Shown here: in pieces, positions 1-8,213 of the stretch | Layout: each line of letters starts with the position of its first letter | Position numbering within the stretch: position 1 is the stretch's first letter | DNA from: Ruminococcus sp. | GTDB taxonomy: Bacteria; Bacillota; Clostridia; Oscillospirales; Ruminococcaceae | Reading direction: 5' to 3' | NCBI GenBank assembly: GCA_017519145.1 | Contig: JAFWTA010000036.1 | Location: 1-52,797, forward strand | Length of the DNA stretch: 52,797 nucleotides | Notes under the pieces: model-generated | Seen by the model: only the letters and a program-made list of their open reading frames with translations | Databases searched by the model: none | Told to the model about the DNA's origin: nothing | Translations under genes and position numbers: made by a program

Positions 1-58
1 CGAACTGTCGACCTCCTGCGTGACAGGCAGGCGTTCTAACCAACTGAACTACGAGGCC
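1..58 (-). tRNA. tRNA-Asp (anticodon GTC), 3' end cut by window edge
   Basis: Read on the minus strand, the acceptor strand GGCCTCG starts at 58, followed by TA, a D arm, and an anticodon arm whose loop CTGTCAC gives anticodon GTC. The T arm begins before the window ends, so the 3' acceptor strand and CCA are not visible. It lies 3 nt downstream of the tRNA-Val gene and is probably in the same transcript. Confidence 0.93.
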
Positions 59-61
59 ATG

Positions 62-137
62 TGGTGGGGACTACAGGGCTCGAACCTGTGACCCTCTGCT
101 TGTAAGGCAGATGCTCTCCCAGCTGAGCTAAACCCCC
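62..137 (-). tRNA. tRNA-Val (anticodon TAC)
   Basis: On the minus strand a 76-nt cloverleaf is complete. Acceptor GGGGGTT pairs with AGTCCCC through two G-U wobbles. The anticodon loop CTTACAA gives TAC (valine), the T stem ACAGG/CCTGT encloses TTCGAGC, and the 3' CCA is encoded. It is the first tRNA of a cluster that continues out of the window to the left. Confidence 0.96.
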
Positions 138-172
138 ACTTTGCAGACGCCTTATCCTTGGCGACGAAAATA

Positions 173-201
173 ATTATACCACAGGAAAACAGGTTTGTCA
201 A
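173..201 (-). promoter_or_regulatory. Sigma-A promoter of the tRNA cluster
   Basis: On the minus strand TTGACA (196-201) and TATAAT (173-178) are separated by exactly 17 bp, a perfect consensus. It lies 35 bp upstream of tRNA-Val, as expected for a strongly expressed stable-RNA operon. The rest of 138-326 holds only this promoter and the terminator at 295-321. Confidence 0.88.
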
Positions 202-294
202 GCATTTTTTGAAATTTTTTTTGAGATTTTTTTCAAATGAGCAGAAACCGTCTGTTTTTCGGGAAGAATTTGCAGAAAAAATTTTTCAGCGGAC

Positions 295-321
295 AAAAAA
301 AAGGACGCCCGATGGGCGTCC
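295..321 (-). terminator. Intrinsic terminator of the GntR/ABC/CPBP operon
   Basis: GGACGCCC-GAT-GGGCGTCC is a perfect 8-bp stem with a 3-nt loop. On the minus strand it is followed by eight T. It starts 6 nt after the stop codon of the CPBP gene. Confidence 0.9.
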
Positions 322-326
322 CTGCA

Positions 327-1187
327 CTAATCACTTATTCTCTTTTTGCGCAGCAGTATAATACACACTGCGCCGCACACTATCATTACTGGGAAGGTAC
401 TTAGTATCAGCACCCAGAATTCCGGCACCCTGTACTCAAAGGGAGTGCCGTCAGCCCTTGCGGCGAACAGAGAAAGCTCTGACGTGAGGGTCAGGTCAAG
501 CACCATATGACACAGCGATGCAGGATATACCGAGTCCGTGCGCTTGGTGAGCCATGTGAGAAAAGCCGACAGTGCAATGCACATGACTATCATTGCTATG
601 AAGCCGCCGTAGGGGAAGAAGTCGTAGTCCCTGCCGAAGTCATAGCCGTATGCAAGGAGCGGTCCGTGCCACAGTGCCCAGATGATACCCGTTACCACTA
701 TTGCCAGCGGTGTGGGCATGAGCTCCTCAAGCTTTGGAGTGAGATAGCCGCGCCAGCCCAGCTCCTCGCCGAAGCCGTGGACAGCCATAGCCAACCCCGT
801 TGCAGGTGCGGTCAGCAGCAGGGCAGCTGTGAGCATACCGTTGTCGCAGAATGCGCTGTCCCCTATGCTTCCGCTCTTTACTATAAAGATGTGGAGTATG
901 AGTCCGCTTACCAGCGGCAGCAGCACGGGGAATATCACAGCGGCAGCGTAGTATTTGCCGCTCTTTCTTCTGCCTGTGCCGAGAAGGGCGTCACGGAAGC
1001 CCTCTTTTGTTATGAGCCTTGTTATTATCACCGCTATTGCAGGAAAGAGCATGAGACTGTTGCCTGCAAGTGCACTGGTAACGCCGCCCTCCTTGTCCGA
1101 GAAGGCAAATCCCAGCACATACACGGGAAGATACGCAAGTACGATGTAAAGAGCTATTCTGAGCAGAGTTTTCTTCTTACTTTGCAT
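327..1187 (-). CDS. CPBP family intramembrane metalloprotease
   Basis: A 286-aa multi-spanning membrane protein of the CPBP (Abi/CAAX-protease) family. The EExxxR motif is visible as EELGWRG, and the second motif as WALWHGP with the conserved histidine. Family members are membrane proteases or scaffolds; some give bacteriocin self-immunity. ATG at 1187 is preferred because GGAG stands 9 nt upstream; a TTG at 1196 falls inside the Shine-Dalgarno region. It overlaps the preceding permease gene by 11 nt and is the last gene of the operon that begins with the GntR regulator. A link to membrane stress or peptide resistance is inference from context. The substrate is unknown. Confidence 0.88.
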   Translation of the reverse strand: MQSKKKTLLRIALYIVLAYLPVYVLGFAFSDKEGGVTSALAGNSLMLFPAIAVIITRLITKEGFRDALLGTGRRKSGKYYAAAVIFPVLLPLVSGLILHIFIVKSGSIGDSAFCDNGMLTAALLLTAPATGLAMAVHGFGEELGWRGYLTPKLEELMPTPLAIVVTGIIWALWHGPLLAYGYDFGRDYDFFPYGGFIAMIVMCIALSAFLTWLTKRTDSVYPASLCHMVLDLTLTSELSLFAARADGTPFEYRVPEFWVLILSTFPVMIVCGAVCIILLRKKRISD

Positions 1188-1911
1188 AGTGGTCAACTCC
1201 TTTCAGATACCATTTTACGGAAAGTCTGTAGGAAAGGTAGTACAGCACCGTTATCCCCACAGCCGCTATACCTGTGCCAAGAGCTATTTTTCCGACAGCT
1301 TCGGAGTCTTCAAGAGCCTCGAACAATCTGTCCCAGAACGAGCTCATATCGGCAAAGGGCGAAAGATCGCCGAACAGCAGGTAAACAGCGCCCCCAAGGT
1401 TCACAGCAGCAACAAGAACCATCTTTACAACGTTGCCCGTCTTTCCGCCGAATCGCACCATAAGAGGATACTCCAGCGAGCGCATGAAGAGCTGAACATA
1501 AAACAGCACCATATACAGTGATGTGGCAATGGCTATATCATGATTTCCGTCATAGGCAAAGCTGTTCACAAGGGTGAGCATTGTAACTGTCGCCATAGCA
1601 AAAAACAGGGTGACAATGTATTTTGCGCCGATCTGCCTCTTTATGCCGTCGGGTGTAGAAGCTGTATAATACGCCCATTTGCGGCGCTCATCGTCCTTGA
1701 ACATGGTGAACTCGAATGTGCCGCCTATCAGAAACGCCATAACTGCGCCGACTCCCGAAACAAGAGCGCTGATATTGCCGCTTATACCCTCCATATCGGG
1801 AGAATTCCGCATCAGCAGCGCTATAGACACAGGATAGACCATCATGCCGAACATGAACACTATTATTTTGTACCAGCTAAGTCTGAGCTCTCTGTAAAGG
1901 AAACCTGTCAT
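1177..1911 (-). CDS. ABC-2 type transporter permease
   Basis: A 244-aa integral membrane protein starting MTGFLYRELRLSW, typical of ABC-2 permeases (short cytosolic N-terminus, then about six hydrophobic segments). It follows another permease, sharing one base with its stop, so the two are translationally coupled. With the ATPase at 2682-3560 they would form an exporter with two unlike permease subunits. No conserved substrate motif is visible. In characterised Ytr systems of Bacillus the equivalent genes respond to cell-wall-active peptides; here that is only an analogy. Confidence 0.82.
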   Translation of the reverse strand: MTGFLYRELRLSWYKIIVFMFGMMVYPVSIALLMRNSPDMEGISGNISALVSGVGAVMAFLIGGTFEFTMFKDDERRKWAYYTASTPDGIKRQIGAKYIVTLFFAMATVTMLTLVNSFAYDGNHDIAIATSLYMVLFYVQLFMRSLEYPLMVRFGGKTGNVVKMVLVAAVNLGGAVYLLFGDLSPFADMSSFWDRLFEALEDSEAVGKIALGTGIAAVGITVLYYLSYRLSVKWYLKGVDHYAK

Positions 1912-2681
1912 CAGTAACGCCTCCTTTTAAGCTCTTTCACAGACCATATATACATAAGCAGGACCGTAAGCACAAATACTATGGGAGCTATCCACACAGC
2001 CATATCGCGGTACTTCACAATATATGGCATGAGCACCTTTCTCAGCCCCGCATCGCCTTCCAGATCGGGATAGAGCCTTTTCGCCTCTGCATAGCCGAAC
2101 CTTATCACCTTATGTGCACCGTATGTAAAAGCTGCAAACAAAGGCACCACAATGGCCAGACCTATGGCTGCATTTTTTGCCTGAGTCCTGAACCTGAGCA
2201 TACTGGGAATATCCAGAAAGCAAACAGCTCCGTAGAGCAGACCTGCAATTAAGATATTCTTGAAATGTCCCGTACTCAGAGGCAGCTTTGCCGCTGCCGA
2301 AAAAATAATATCCGCAAGAAAGGCAAGAACGATACCCAGAAGCAGAAAAGCTCCGCGTACGATGAACTTTGAAGCAGCTATTTTCTTTTCGCTTACGGGA
2401 ATGGTATATGTATAGAGCTGCCAGTGAGACTGATAGTCCTTTTCTATGATGTCGTTATGACCGTATACAGTGCCTATTATAGCGATAAGTCCCGCATAAA
2501 GGTACATCTGCGAAAACATGGAGCTCCGCATTTCCTCAACACCCTCTGTTCCTGCGAGATTTCCCGCATAGGTGCTAATGAAGACCAGCGAGAGCATACC
2601 CACAAAAAGCACATACACCAGAAGCATCAGTATAAAAGACTTGCGGCTGAGATAAAACTCACGATAGATAAGACCTTTCAT
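1911..2681 (-). CDS. ABC-2 type transporter permease
   Basis: A 256-aa membrane protein beginning MKGLIYREFYLSRKSFIL, with about six predicted membrane segments and a basic C-terminus (ELKRRRY). It lies directly after the ATPase gene with no gap and overlaps the next permease by one base. The N-terminus (xGLIYREFYLSR) matches that of the next permease (xGFLYRELRLSW), so the two are probably ancient paralogues forming a heterodimeric channel. Confidence 0.82.
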   Translation of the reverse strand: MKGLIYREFYLSRKSFILMLLVYVLFVGMLSLVFISTYAGNLAGTEGVEEMRSSMFSQMYLYAGLIAIIGTVYGHNDIIEKDYQSHWQLYTYTIPVSEKKIAASKFIVRGAFLLLGIVLAFLADIIFSAAAKLPLSTGHFKNILIAGLLYGAVCFLDIPSMLRFRTQAKNAAIGLAIVVPLFAAFTYGAHKVIRFGYAEAKRLYPDLEGDAGLRKVLMPYIVKYRDMAVWIAPIVFVLTVLLMYIWSVKELKRRRY

Positions 2682-3560
2682 TCATCTCCACTCCTTTTTG
2701 CTGCGGTTGACGTAGTAGATCATTATCTCCTCGAGTGTAGCGGGATCGATAACGGCTCCCGAATACTTACGGCTGCACTCAGCCCTGTCAGCCACCATGA
2801 CCTCGGCACCGAAGTCCGAAAGGCGAGCGCTGATGATGTCCTCGGGGTCTATCTCCCTGTAGTCGTTCTTGGTGCATTTGAGCACGCCGTGGCTGTCCAG
2901 TATATCGTCCTTGTAGCCGCTTATGAGCAGCTTTCCCTTGTCGATGAAGGTAACACTGTCCGCCACCTTGTCAAGGTCGGAGGTGATATGCGAGGACATG
3001 AGGATAGTGTGCTCCTCATTCTGGAGGTATTCAAGGAAGATGTCCAGTATCTCGTTTCTGACAACGGGGTCAAGACCCGTCGTAGCCTCATCCATTATAA
3101 GCAGCTTTGCGTTATGAGACAGTGCGGAAGCTATCTGGAGCTTCATCTTCATGCCCTTTGAGAACTTGCCGAACTTCTTCTTTCTCGGCAGTGCAAAACG
3201 GTCAAGATAGCCGAAAAAAGTCTCGCTGCTCCACTGTTCAAACACCTCGCGGAGTATTTTGTTTATGTCGTTTGCATTGAGTCTGTCGTCAAAGGGGAGC
3301 TCGTCGAATACCGCAGCTATCTGCGATTTCACCTCAAACTCGTCCTTTACGCTGTCCAGTCCGAGGAGCTTTATCTCGCCCTCGTCCTTCTTTACTATAT
3401 TGAGCAGGGCGTTTATGGTCGTGGTCTTTCCTGCACCGTTCTGACCGATAAAGCCCATAATGCTGCCCTTAGGCACGTCAAAGCTGACGTTATCGAGAGT
3501 AAAGCCGTCATACCGCTTGGTAAGCCCCTTTATCTCGATAGCATTTTCGTAATCATTCAT
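2682..3560 (-). CDS. ABC transporter ATP-binding protein (YtrB-like)
   Basis: A 292-aa ATPase. Walker A is GQNGAGKTT, the signature is SKGMKMKLQ (a degenerate LSGGQ typical of this subfamily), and Walker B is LLIMDEATTGLD. The H-loop histidine is in SSHITSD. About 75 residues after the ATPase core form an accessory domain. The start ATG has GGAGGGG 9 nt upstream and lies inside the end of the GntR gene (8-nt overlap), giving coupled translation. It should power the two permeases that follow. The substrate is not identifiable. Confidence 0.9.
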   Translation of the reverse strand: MNDYENAIEIKGLTKRYDGFTLDNVSFDVPKGSIMGFIGQNGAGKTTTINALLNIVKKDEGEIKLLGLDSVKDEFEVKSQIAAVFDELPFDDRLNANDINKILREVFEQWSSETFFGYLDRFALPRKKKFGKFSKGMKMKLQIASALSHNAKLLIMDEATTGLDPVVRNEILDIFLEYLQNEEHTILMSSHITSDLDKVADSVTFIDKGKLLISGYKDDILDSHGVLKCTKNDYREIDPEDIISARLSDFGAEVMVADRAECSRKYSGAVIDPATLEEIMIYYVNRSKKEWR

Positions 3561-3936
3561 TTTCTGCCCCTCCGTAAATTAGTTCGAGCATCTCCTTGAG
3601 TTCGTCAAGGCTGAGCTCGCACTGACGGGCTTTGTCGCAGACCTGAGTAAGGAGGGCTTCGGTCTGGCGCAGGTATTCCTCGCGCAAAAGCTCGGTATTC
3701 TGCCCCTTTACGAAGCTTCCCTTGCCCGTATAGGACTCGATGAAGCCGTCTCTTTCAAGGTCCTCATAGGCGCGCTTTGTAGTGATGACGCTTATGCGGA
3801 GCTGCTGAGCAAGAGTACGCATAGAAGGCAGGGCGTCCCCTGCTTTCAGCGTACCGTTCAGGATGAGAGCCTTTATCTGAGAGGATATCTGCTGATAGAT
3901 AGGCTCACCCGATGAGTTGCTGATAATAATATCCAT
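3553..3936 (-). CDS. GntR family transcriptional regulator, YtrA subfamily
   Basis: A 127-aa protein with an N-terminal winged helix of GntR type (IYQQISSQIKALILNG..., then AGDALPSMRTLAQQL and TTKRAYEDLERDGF). The C-terminal part is only about 45 residues, the short form that defines the YtrA subfamily and lacks a ligand-binding domain. It is the first gene of an operon with an ABC transporter, the standard YtrA arrangement. It very likely represses its own promoter through the palindrome at 3956-3976. Confidence 0.93.
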   Translation of the reverse strand: MDIIISNSSGEPIYQQISSQIKALILNGTLKAGDALPSMRTLAQQLRISVITTKRAYEDLERDGFIESYTGKGSFVKGQNTELLREEYLRQTEALLTQVCDKARQCELSLDELKEMLELIYGGAENE

Positions 3937-3955
3937 AGTTCACCTCATGCATGAT

Positions 3956-4004
3956 TGTGTATATACATTATACACATTATAGCACCTGTATATACACTTG
4001 TCAA
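3956..4004 (-). promoter_or_regulatory. Promoter and operator of the YtrA-type operon
   Basis: On the minus strand TTGACA (3999-4004) and TATAAT (3976-3981) are 17 bp apart, a perfect consensus. Directly downstream lies a perfect inverted repeat, TGTGTATA-N5-TATACACA (3956-3976), which touches the -10 box. A second half site GTGTATATAC lies in the promoter spacer (3988-3997). Binding there would block RNA polymerase, consistent with autorepression by the adjacent GntR protein. Confidence 0.87.
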
Positions 4005-4034
4005 GACCTTTTTGAAAATTTGTGATGTATTTTT

Positions 4035-4110
4035 CAGTTATTAGTTTTTAGCGCTTAGTTATCTGCCGAACCCGAAATACTAAGCACTATGCACTGACCG
4101 CTAACAACTG
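4035..4110. repeat. Degenerate 7-bp repeat element with inverted arms (locus E)
   Basis: The left arm reads CAGTTAT, TAGTTTT, TAGCGCT, TAGTTAT (4035-4062). The right arm reads ACTAAGC, ACTATGC, ACTGACC, GCTAACA (4079-4106). Both keep a strict 7-bp period and are roughly complementary. It lies between the divergent GntR and rsmD promoters. See the heptad-repeat finding. Confidence 0.7.
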
Positions 4111-4175
4111 TGTATATGATAGACAAAAGAAAACAACATTTTTTAGTCAAAATCGCCTATTTTTAAGAAATAATA

Positions 4176-4267
4176 TAGACAAGTCCCGAAAAATAATATA
4201 TAATAAGATGTATATATAATTCGGCATCCGTATGCCGTAAATGCGGAAACCGCAGTTTCGTCTGCGG
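4176..4267 (+). promoter_or_regulatory. rsmD promoter and hairpin leader
   Basis: TAGACA (4176-4181), 17 bp, TATAAT (4199-4204). The leader contains a hairpin CGGCAT/ATGCCG (4222-4237). It is followed by two mutually exclusive pairings, TGCGG/CCGCA (4242-4254) or CCGCAG/CTGCGG (4250-4267), just upstream of the GGAG ribosome-binding site. Confidence 0.72.
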
Positions 4268-4284
4268 CTTCGGAGCACTAAAAC

Positions 4285-4842
4285 ATGAGAGTAATCACAG
4301 GCATTGCAAGAGGCCGCAAACTTGTGGCACCTGAGGGTCTGGACGTCAGACCTACTGCCGACAAGGTAAAGGAAGGCATCTTTTCAGCCGTTCAGTTTGA
4401 ACTGGAGGGAGCAAGAGTCCTCGACCTCTTCGCAGGAAGCGGTCAGATGGGTATAGAAGCCCTGAGCAGAGGCGCAGAACGCGCTGTTTTTATCGACAGC
4501 TCGCTCCGTTCCATAAGATGTGTCAACGAAAATCTGAGGAACACAGGCTTTGAGCGCCAGTCCGAGGTCATCAACCGCGACAGCTACGACTATATAAAGC
4601 TCACCTCCCAGACCTTCGACATCATTATCCTCGACCCGCCCTACCGATATAACCATATCGCAAATATACTCCCCTTCGCAGCTAAAAAGCTCAGGGACGG
4701 CGGTATCATCATATGTGAGTATGAGACAGAGGCGGATGAGCCTGCGGCTCCCGAGGGTATGAGACTGAGAAAGACCTACCGCTACGGCAAGATAAATGTC
4801 TCGATCTTCTGCAAACCATCCGAGGAGGTGGCTGACGAATGA
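4285..4842 (+). CDS. rsmD: 16S rRNA (guanine(966)-N2)-methyltransferase RsmD
   Basis: A 185-aa SAM-dependent methyltransferase that modifies G966 of 16S rRNA during 30S assembly. The N-terminus MRVITGIARGRKL and the DVRPTADKVKEGIF segment are family hallmarks. The SAM-binding motif is VLDLFAGSGQMGIEA and the catalytic motif is DPPY. Length is normal. The stop overlaps the coaD start by 4 nt. The rsmD-coaD pair is conserved across Firmicutes. Confidence 0.96.
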   Translation: MRVITGIARGRKLVAPEGLDVRPTADKVKEGIFSAVQFELEGARVLDLFAGSGQMGIEALSRGAERAVFIDSSLRSIRCVNENLRNTGFERQSEVINRDSYDYIKLTSQTFDIIILDPPYRYNHIANILPFAAKKLRDGGIIICEYETEADEPAAPEGMRLRKTYRYGKINVSIFCKPSEEVADE

Positions 4843-5330
4843 GAAGAATAGCCGTTTGCCCCGGAAGCTTCGACCCTGTTACTCTGGGACATCTGGACAT
4901 CATCACAAGAGCCTCAAAGCTCTTTGACAAGGTGATAGTCCTCATATCCAGAAACGCAGGCAAGGCACAGCCAAGCTTCACGGCTACGGAACGTATGCTT
5001 ATGATAGAACAGGTCACCCGTGACCTTGACAATGTTGTAATAGATATCCTTGACGGGCTCCTTGCGGACTACGTCAGGAACGTGGGCGCTGTCGCCATAG
5101 TAAAGGGTCTGAGAGCCGTCAGCGACTTTGAGTATGAATTCCAGATGGCTCTGGCAAACAAAAAGCTGTACGCAGGAGCGGAAACGGTCTTTCTGACCAC
5201 AGCAACGGAGAATATGTATCTCAGCTCCAGTCTGGTAAAGCAGATAGCTTATTTCGGCGGCGATATCACTCATTTCGTTCCCAATGAAATACTCGATGAT
5301 ATAAAACAAAGACTAATTAAGGAGAGGTAA
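4839..5330 (+). CDS. coaD: Phosphopantetheine adenylyltransferase
   Basis: A 163-aa enzyme transferring AMP from ATP to 4'-phosphopantetheine, the penultimate step of CoA synthesis. The nucleotidyltransferase motif is visible near the start as PGSFDPVTLGHLDI (HxGH variant TLGH). VKGLRAVSDFEYEFQMALANKKL and the C-terminal SSSLVKQIA segment are typical. GGAGG lies inside the end of rsmD, and the two genes overlap by 4 nt, so they are translationally coupled. Confidence 0.97.
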   Translation: MRRIAVCPGSFDPVTLGHLDIITRASKLFDKVIVLISRNAGKAQPSFTATERMLMIEQVTRDLDNVVIDILDGLLADYVRNVGAVAIVKGLRAVSDFEYEFQMALANKKLYAGAETVFLTTATENMYLSSSLVKQIAYFGGDITHFVPNEILDDIKQRLIKER

Positions 5331-5335
5331 TCACT

Positions 5336-5821
5336 ATGAGCATTGATGAGATTTTAGAAGAAATGGACGAACTTCTTGACAAGGCGTCATCAGTTCCCTT
5401 TGTATCCCATAAGAAGGTCATCGACGGCGAGAGAATGAGAGAGCTCATCAACGACGTCCGTCTGAATATGCCTCACGAACTCAAGGAGGCAAAGAAGATA
5501 GAATTCGACTGCCAGCGTATCCTCAACGAGGCAAAGCTCAACGCAGAATCCATCATCCGCAAGGCTGAGGAGCGTGCCGCTCAGATAGTTTCAAGAGAGG
5601 CTATCGTTACAGAGGCTAAGAAGAAGGCTCTGGATATGCTCACAAAGGCTCAGACAGCAGCAAAGAATCTCCAGCAGAACGCTGCGGCTTCAGTTGCAAA
5701 GATGCTCAACGATACCGAGAATTACTATTCAAGAAATCTCCAGAGCATAAAGGTGGTAAAGGGCAAGATCGGCAGCACACTTTCAAGTGCTTCAAGCGAC
5801 AAGAAGAACGACATTATGTAA
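5336..5821 (+). CDS. Coiled-coil protein of unknown function (ATPase subunit-like)
   Basis: A 161-aa soluble protein almost entirely predicted helical. Residues about 45-125 are rich in Ala/Glu/Lys with coiled-coil periodicity (EAKLNAESIIRKAEERAAQI, EAKKKALDMLTKAQTAAK), resembling V-type ATPase subunit E/H stalks or DivIVA-like scaffolds. Similar proteins follow coaD in related clostridia, but no function is established that I can name. It has its own AGGAGAGG site 5 nt after coaD and ends before a strong terminator. It may be a cell-envelope or division scaffold; that is speculation. Confidence 0.8.
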   Translation: MSIDEILEEMDELLDKASSVPFVSHKKVIDGERMRELINDVRLNMPHELKEAKKIEFDCQRILNEAKLNAESIIRKAEERAAQIVSREAIVTEAKKKALDMLTKAQTAAKNLQQNAAASVAKMLNDTENYYSRNLQSIKVVKGKIGSTLSSASSDKKNDIM

Positions 5822-5861
5822 TAAAAACGGCGTTCACAGCCGTTATACCATGCATAATTTC

Positions 5862-5902
5862 GCCCCTGAGCGGTTTGACCGCTCAGGGGCATTGTGTTTA
5901 TT
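5862..5902 (+). terminator. Terminator of the rsmD-coaD operon
   Basis: A 13-bp perfect stem GCCCCTGAGCGGT/ACCGCTCAGGGGC with a 3-nt loop, followed by ATTGTGTTTATT. The stem sequence recurs in terminators at 36251-36291 and 43466-43506. Confidence 0.88.
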
Positions 5903-5918
5903 CAGCTGCTATGATAAA

Positions 5919-6072
5919 TCGGAATTTAACACCGAAGGTGTTAAATTCCGAGTGAGTAGAGAGTAGTAAGTAGTGAGTAGTATTATTCAGTGCGTTAACT
6001 TCTACTCACTACTCACTACTCTCTACTTACTACTTACTCAAATCAAAATTTAGCAAAGCTAAATTTTGATTT
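5919..6072. repeat. Composite repeat: two hairpins flanking inverted 7-bp arrays (locus D)
   Basis: From left to right: a hairpin CGGAATTTAACACC/GGTGTTAAATTCCG (about 5921-5951). Then a heptad array GAGTAGA, GAGTAGT, AAGTAGT, GAGTAGT (5954-5981) and a 20-bp centre. Then the complementary array CTACTCA (twice), CTACTCT, CTACTTA (twice) (6002-6036). Last is a hairpin AAATCAAAATTTAGC-AAA-GCTAAATTTTGATTT (6040-6072). It lies between convergent operons (rsmD operon and recG). Confidence 0.85.
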
Positions 6073-6091
6073 ATATTAGCCTTTTTGGCGT

Positions 6092-8128
6092 TTATCCTAT
6101 TATATCCTTGCTGAACAGGCGCATTACGTCCATTTTCAGCGCCTTATTCTGCGGCTTTTCAAGGAGCGGATCGTCGGCGAGCAGCTCCCTTGCGCAGCTC
6201 TGTGCGCGGTTCATCAGCTCCATATTGCAGGCGATATCCGCTATTTTAAGCGGCGGAAGTCCGTGCTGTGCGCTGCCGAAGAAGTCTCCGGGGCCGCGCA
6301 TTTTCAGATCCTCCTCGGATATTTTGAAGCCGTCTGAGGTGGAGGACATTATCTTCATTCGCTTGACGCAGTCCTCAGTGGTGTTGTCCGTTATGAGTAT
6401 GCAGCTGCTCTCGAAGCTGCCTCTGCCCACTCGTCCGCGGAGCTGATGGAGCTGGGAAAGTCCGAAGCGCTCCGCATTCTCTATGACCATTACAGCCGCA
6501 TTGGGTACGTCCACGCCTACCTCCACAACGGTAGTGCAGATAAGCACCTGTATCTCACCGTCGCGGAACAGCTTCATGGTCTTGTCCTTTTCGGCAGCCC
6601 TCATTTTTCCGTGGAGCAGCGCCGTGGTGTAGCCTTTCAGGTCGTTCTTAGCAGCGTTCTCCGCGTAGGTCTTGACGGCAAAGAGCTCGCTTTCGCTCTC
6701 CTCTATCATGGGGCAGACCACATAAGCCTGACGCCCCTCGTCAAGGCGCTCCCTGACAAAGCCGAAGGCTCTGCTGCGGAGCTTTCCCGTTACTGCGTAG
6801 GTCTTTATGGGCTTCCTGCCCTTGGGAAGCTGAGTTATCGCTGATATATCGAGGTCTCCGTAGATAATGAGCGCCAGCGTTCTCGGTATGGGAGTCGCCG
6901 ACATTACCAGCTTGTGGGGAGCGTCCCCCTTTTCCGCAAGGGCTGCTCTCTGCGCCACGCCGAAGCGGTGCTGCTCGTCGGTGATGACCAGTCCCAGCGC
7001 CTTGTACTCCACATCCTTCTGGATTATGGCATGAGTACCCACAACAACATCTATCTCCCCTGCTGCTATCTCTTCGCGGACGGCAGCTTTTTTCTTTGCG
7101 GTCATGGAGCCTGTCAGCAGGCAGACCTTTACGCCGAAAGGCTCAAGAAAGCCGCTGAGGGTGCGGAAGTGCTGGGTGGCAAGTATCTCCGTGGGAGCCA
7201 TGAGCGCGGACTGTATGCCGTTTTTTGCCGCAAAGAAGCAGGCTGCGGCTGCAACAGCGGTCTTTCCGCTTCCGACATCGCCCTGCAGGAGCCTGTTCAT
7301 GGGCACATCGCGGCAAAGGTCTGCAACAATGTCGTCCACAGCCTTCTGCTGGTCGCCCGTTAACTCAAAGGGAAGCCCTCTTGTGAACTCTCCCACATCC
7401 ACCGAGGAGTCCATGCCGAAGGCGGTATTCCTGCGGCTTCGGGACTTCATGACGGACATTCCTATCTGGAGCTTCAGCAGCTCGTCAAAGGCAAGTCTGC
7501 GCCTTGCAGCCTCGGAAGCCTGCTCGCTCTCGGGAAAGTGTATGTTCTCCAGCGCCCACATGAGGGGAGCAAGGTCGTATTTCTTCAGTATATCCGCAGA
7601 CAGGGTCTCGAATGGTTCATGGCGCATTATCTCCAGAGCCTGACGCATATTGGTGCGGACCATGTTCACGGAAAGTCCCTGAGTAAGGTGGTATATGGGC
7701 TGGATGAGCACCTGCTCGTCTGCCCTGATGTACACGGGAGAGCTTATCTCCTTTCGCAGGAAGTTTCCTGCGACCTTGCCGTACATATAATAGGTCTCGC
7801 CCTCCTTCAGCGCCTGAAAGTAGTACACGTTGTTATACACCACTATGAGGATATCATCGATGCCGTCGGTGGCGGCAGCCTTGCATATGACGAGTCCGCC
7901 CTTTATGCGCTGAGGCGGCATCTTGCGGAATACCGTCAGCTTCAGCACGTTGTACTCATTGAGCACAGCCTGTGCCACAGGTACATGGGTGCGGAAATCC
8001 AGATAGCTTCTCGGTATATGGTATATCAGCTCATAGGGCGAGGTTATGCCCAGCTTGCGGTACTTCTCTCCGCGCGCTTTCCCCACGCCCTTGAGGTATT
8101 CGATTTCACTGAAAAGTGTAGTTGGCAT
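6092..8128 (-). CDS. recG: ATP-dependent DNA helicase RecG
   Basis: A 678-aa helicase that reverses stalled replication forks and branch-migrates Holliday junctions. The N-terminal wedge/OB domain (residues about 1-230) includes ISSPYELIYHIPRSYLDFR. The helicase core has Walker A GDVGSGKT, motif II DEQH, SATPIPRT, and motif VI QLRGRVGRG. ATG at 8128 is chosen because AAGGAG stands 6 nt upstream and the family N-terminus (LKGVGKARGEKYRKLGI) follows closely; an upstream in-frame start would run into the spoVS terminator. It probably shares read-through with spoVS. Confidence 0.96.
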   Translation of the reverse strand: MPTTLFSEIEYLKGVGKARGEKYRKLGITSPYELIYHIPRSYLDFRTHVPVAQAVLNEYNVLKLTVFRKMPPQRIKGGLVICKAAATDGIDDILIVVYNNVYYFQALKEGETYYMYGKVAGNFLRKEISSPVYIRADEQVLIQPIYHLTQGLSVNMVRTNMRQALEIMRHEPFETLSADILKKYDLAPLMWALENIHFPESEQASEAARRRLAFDELLKLQIGMSVMKSRSRRNTAFGMDSSVDVGEFTRGLPFELTGDQQKAVDDIVADLCRDVPMNRLLQGDVGSGKTAVAAAACFFAAKNGIQSALMAPTEILATQHFRTLSGFLEPFGVKVCLLTGSMTAKKKAAVREEIAAGEIDVVVGTHAIIQKDVEYKALGLVITDEQHRFGVAQRAALAEKGDAPHKLVMSATPIPRTLALIIYGDLDISAITQLPKGRKPIKTYAVTGKLRSRAFGFVRERLDEGRQAYVVCPMIEESESELFAVKTYAENAAKNDLKGYTTALLHGKMRAAEKDKTMKLFRDGEIQVLICTTVVEVGVDVPNAAVMVIENAERFGLSQLHQLRGRVGRGSFESSCILITDNTTEDCVKRMKIMSSTSDGFKISEEDLKMRGPGDFFGSAQHGLPPLKIADIACNMELMNRAQSCARELLADDPLLEKPQNKALKMDVMRLFSKDIIG

Positions 8129-8172
8129 ATATTTCTCCTTTATGAGCGCAGCGCGCCCACAGCCGAAAGCAT

Positions 8173-8198
8173 AAAAAAGGGCGGACAACTGTCCGCCC
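8173..8198 (-). terminator. Terminator after spoVS
   Basis: A perfect 20-nt palindrome GGGCGGACAACTGTCCGCCC (8179-8198). On the minus strand it is followed by six T. It lies between the spoVS stop and recG, so recG depends on read-through or its own unseen promoter. Confidence 0.88.
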
Positions 8199-8213
8199 AA
8201 TGGTTTTTACCGA

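Noticed and set aside
158-361. 67-codon plus-strand frame after the tRNA genes
   Set aside because: It crosses the tRNA promoter and a terminator, lacks a ribosome-binding site and has poly-Phe/Lys composition.
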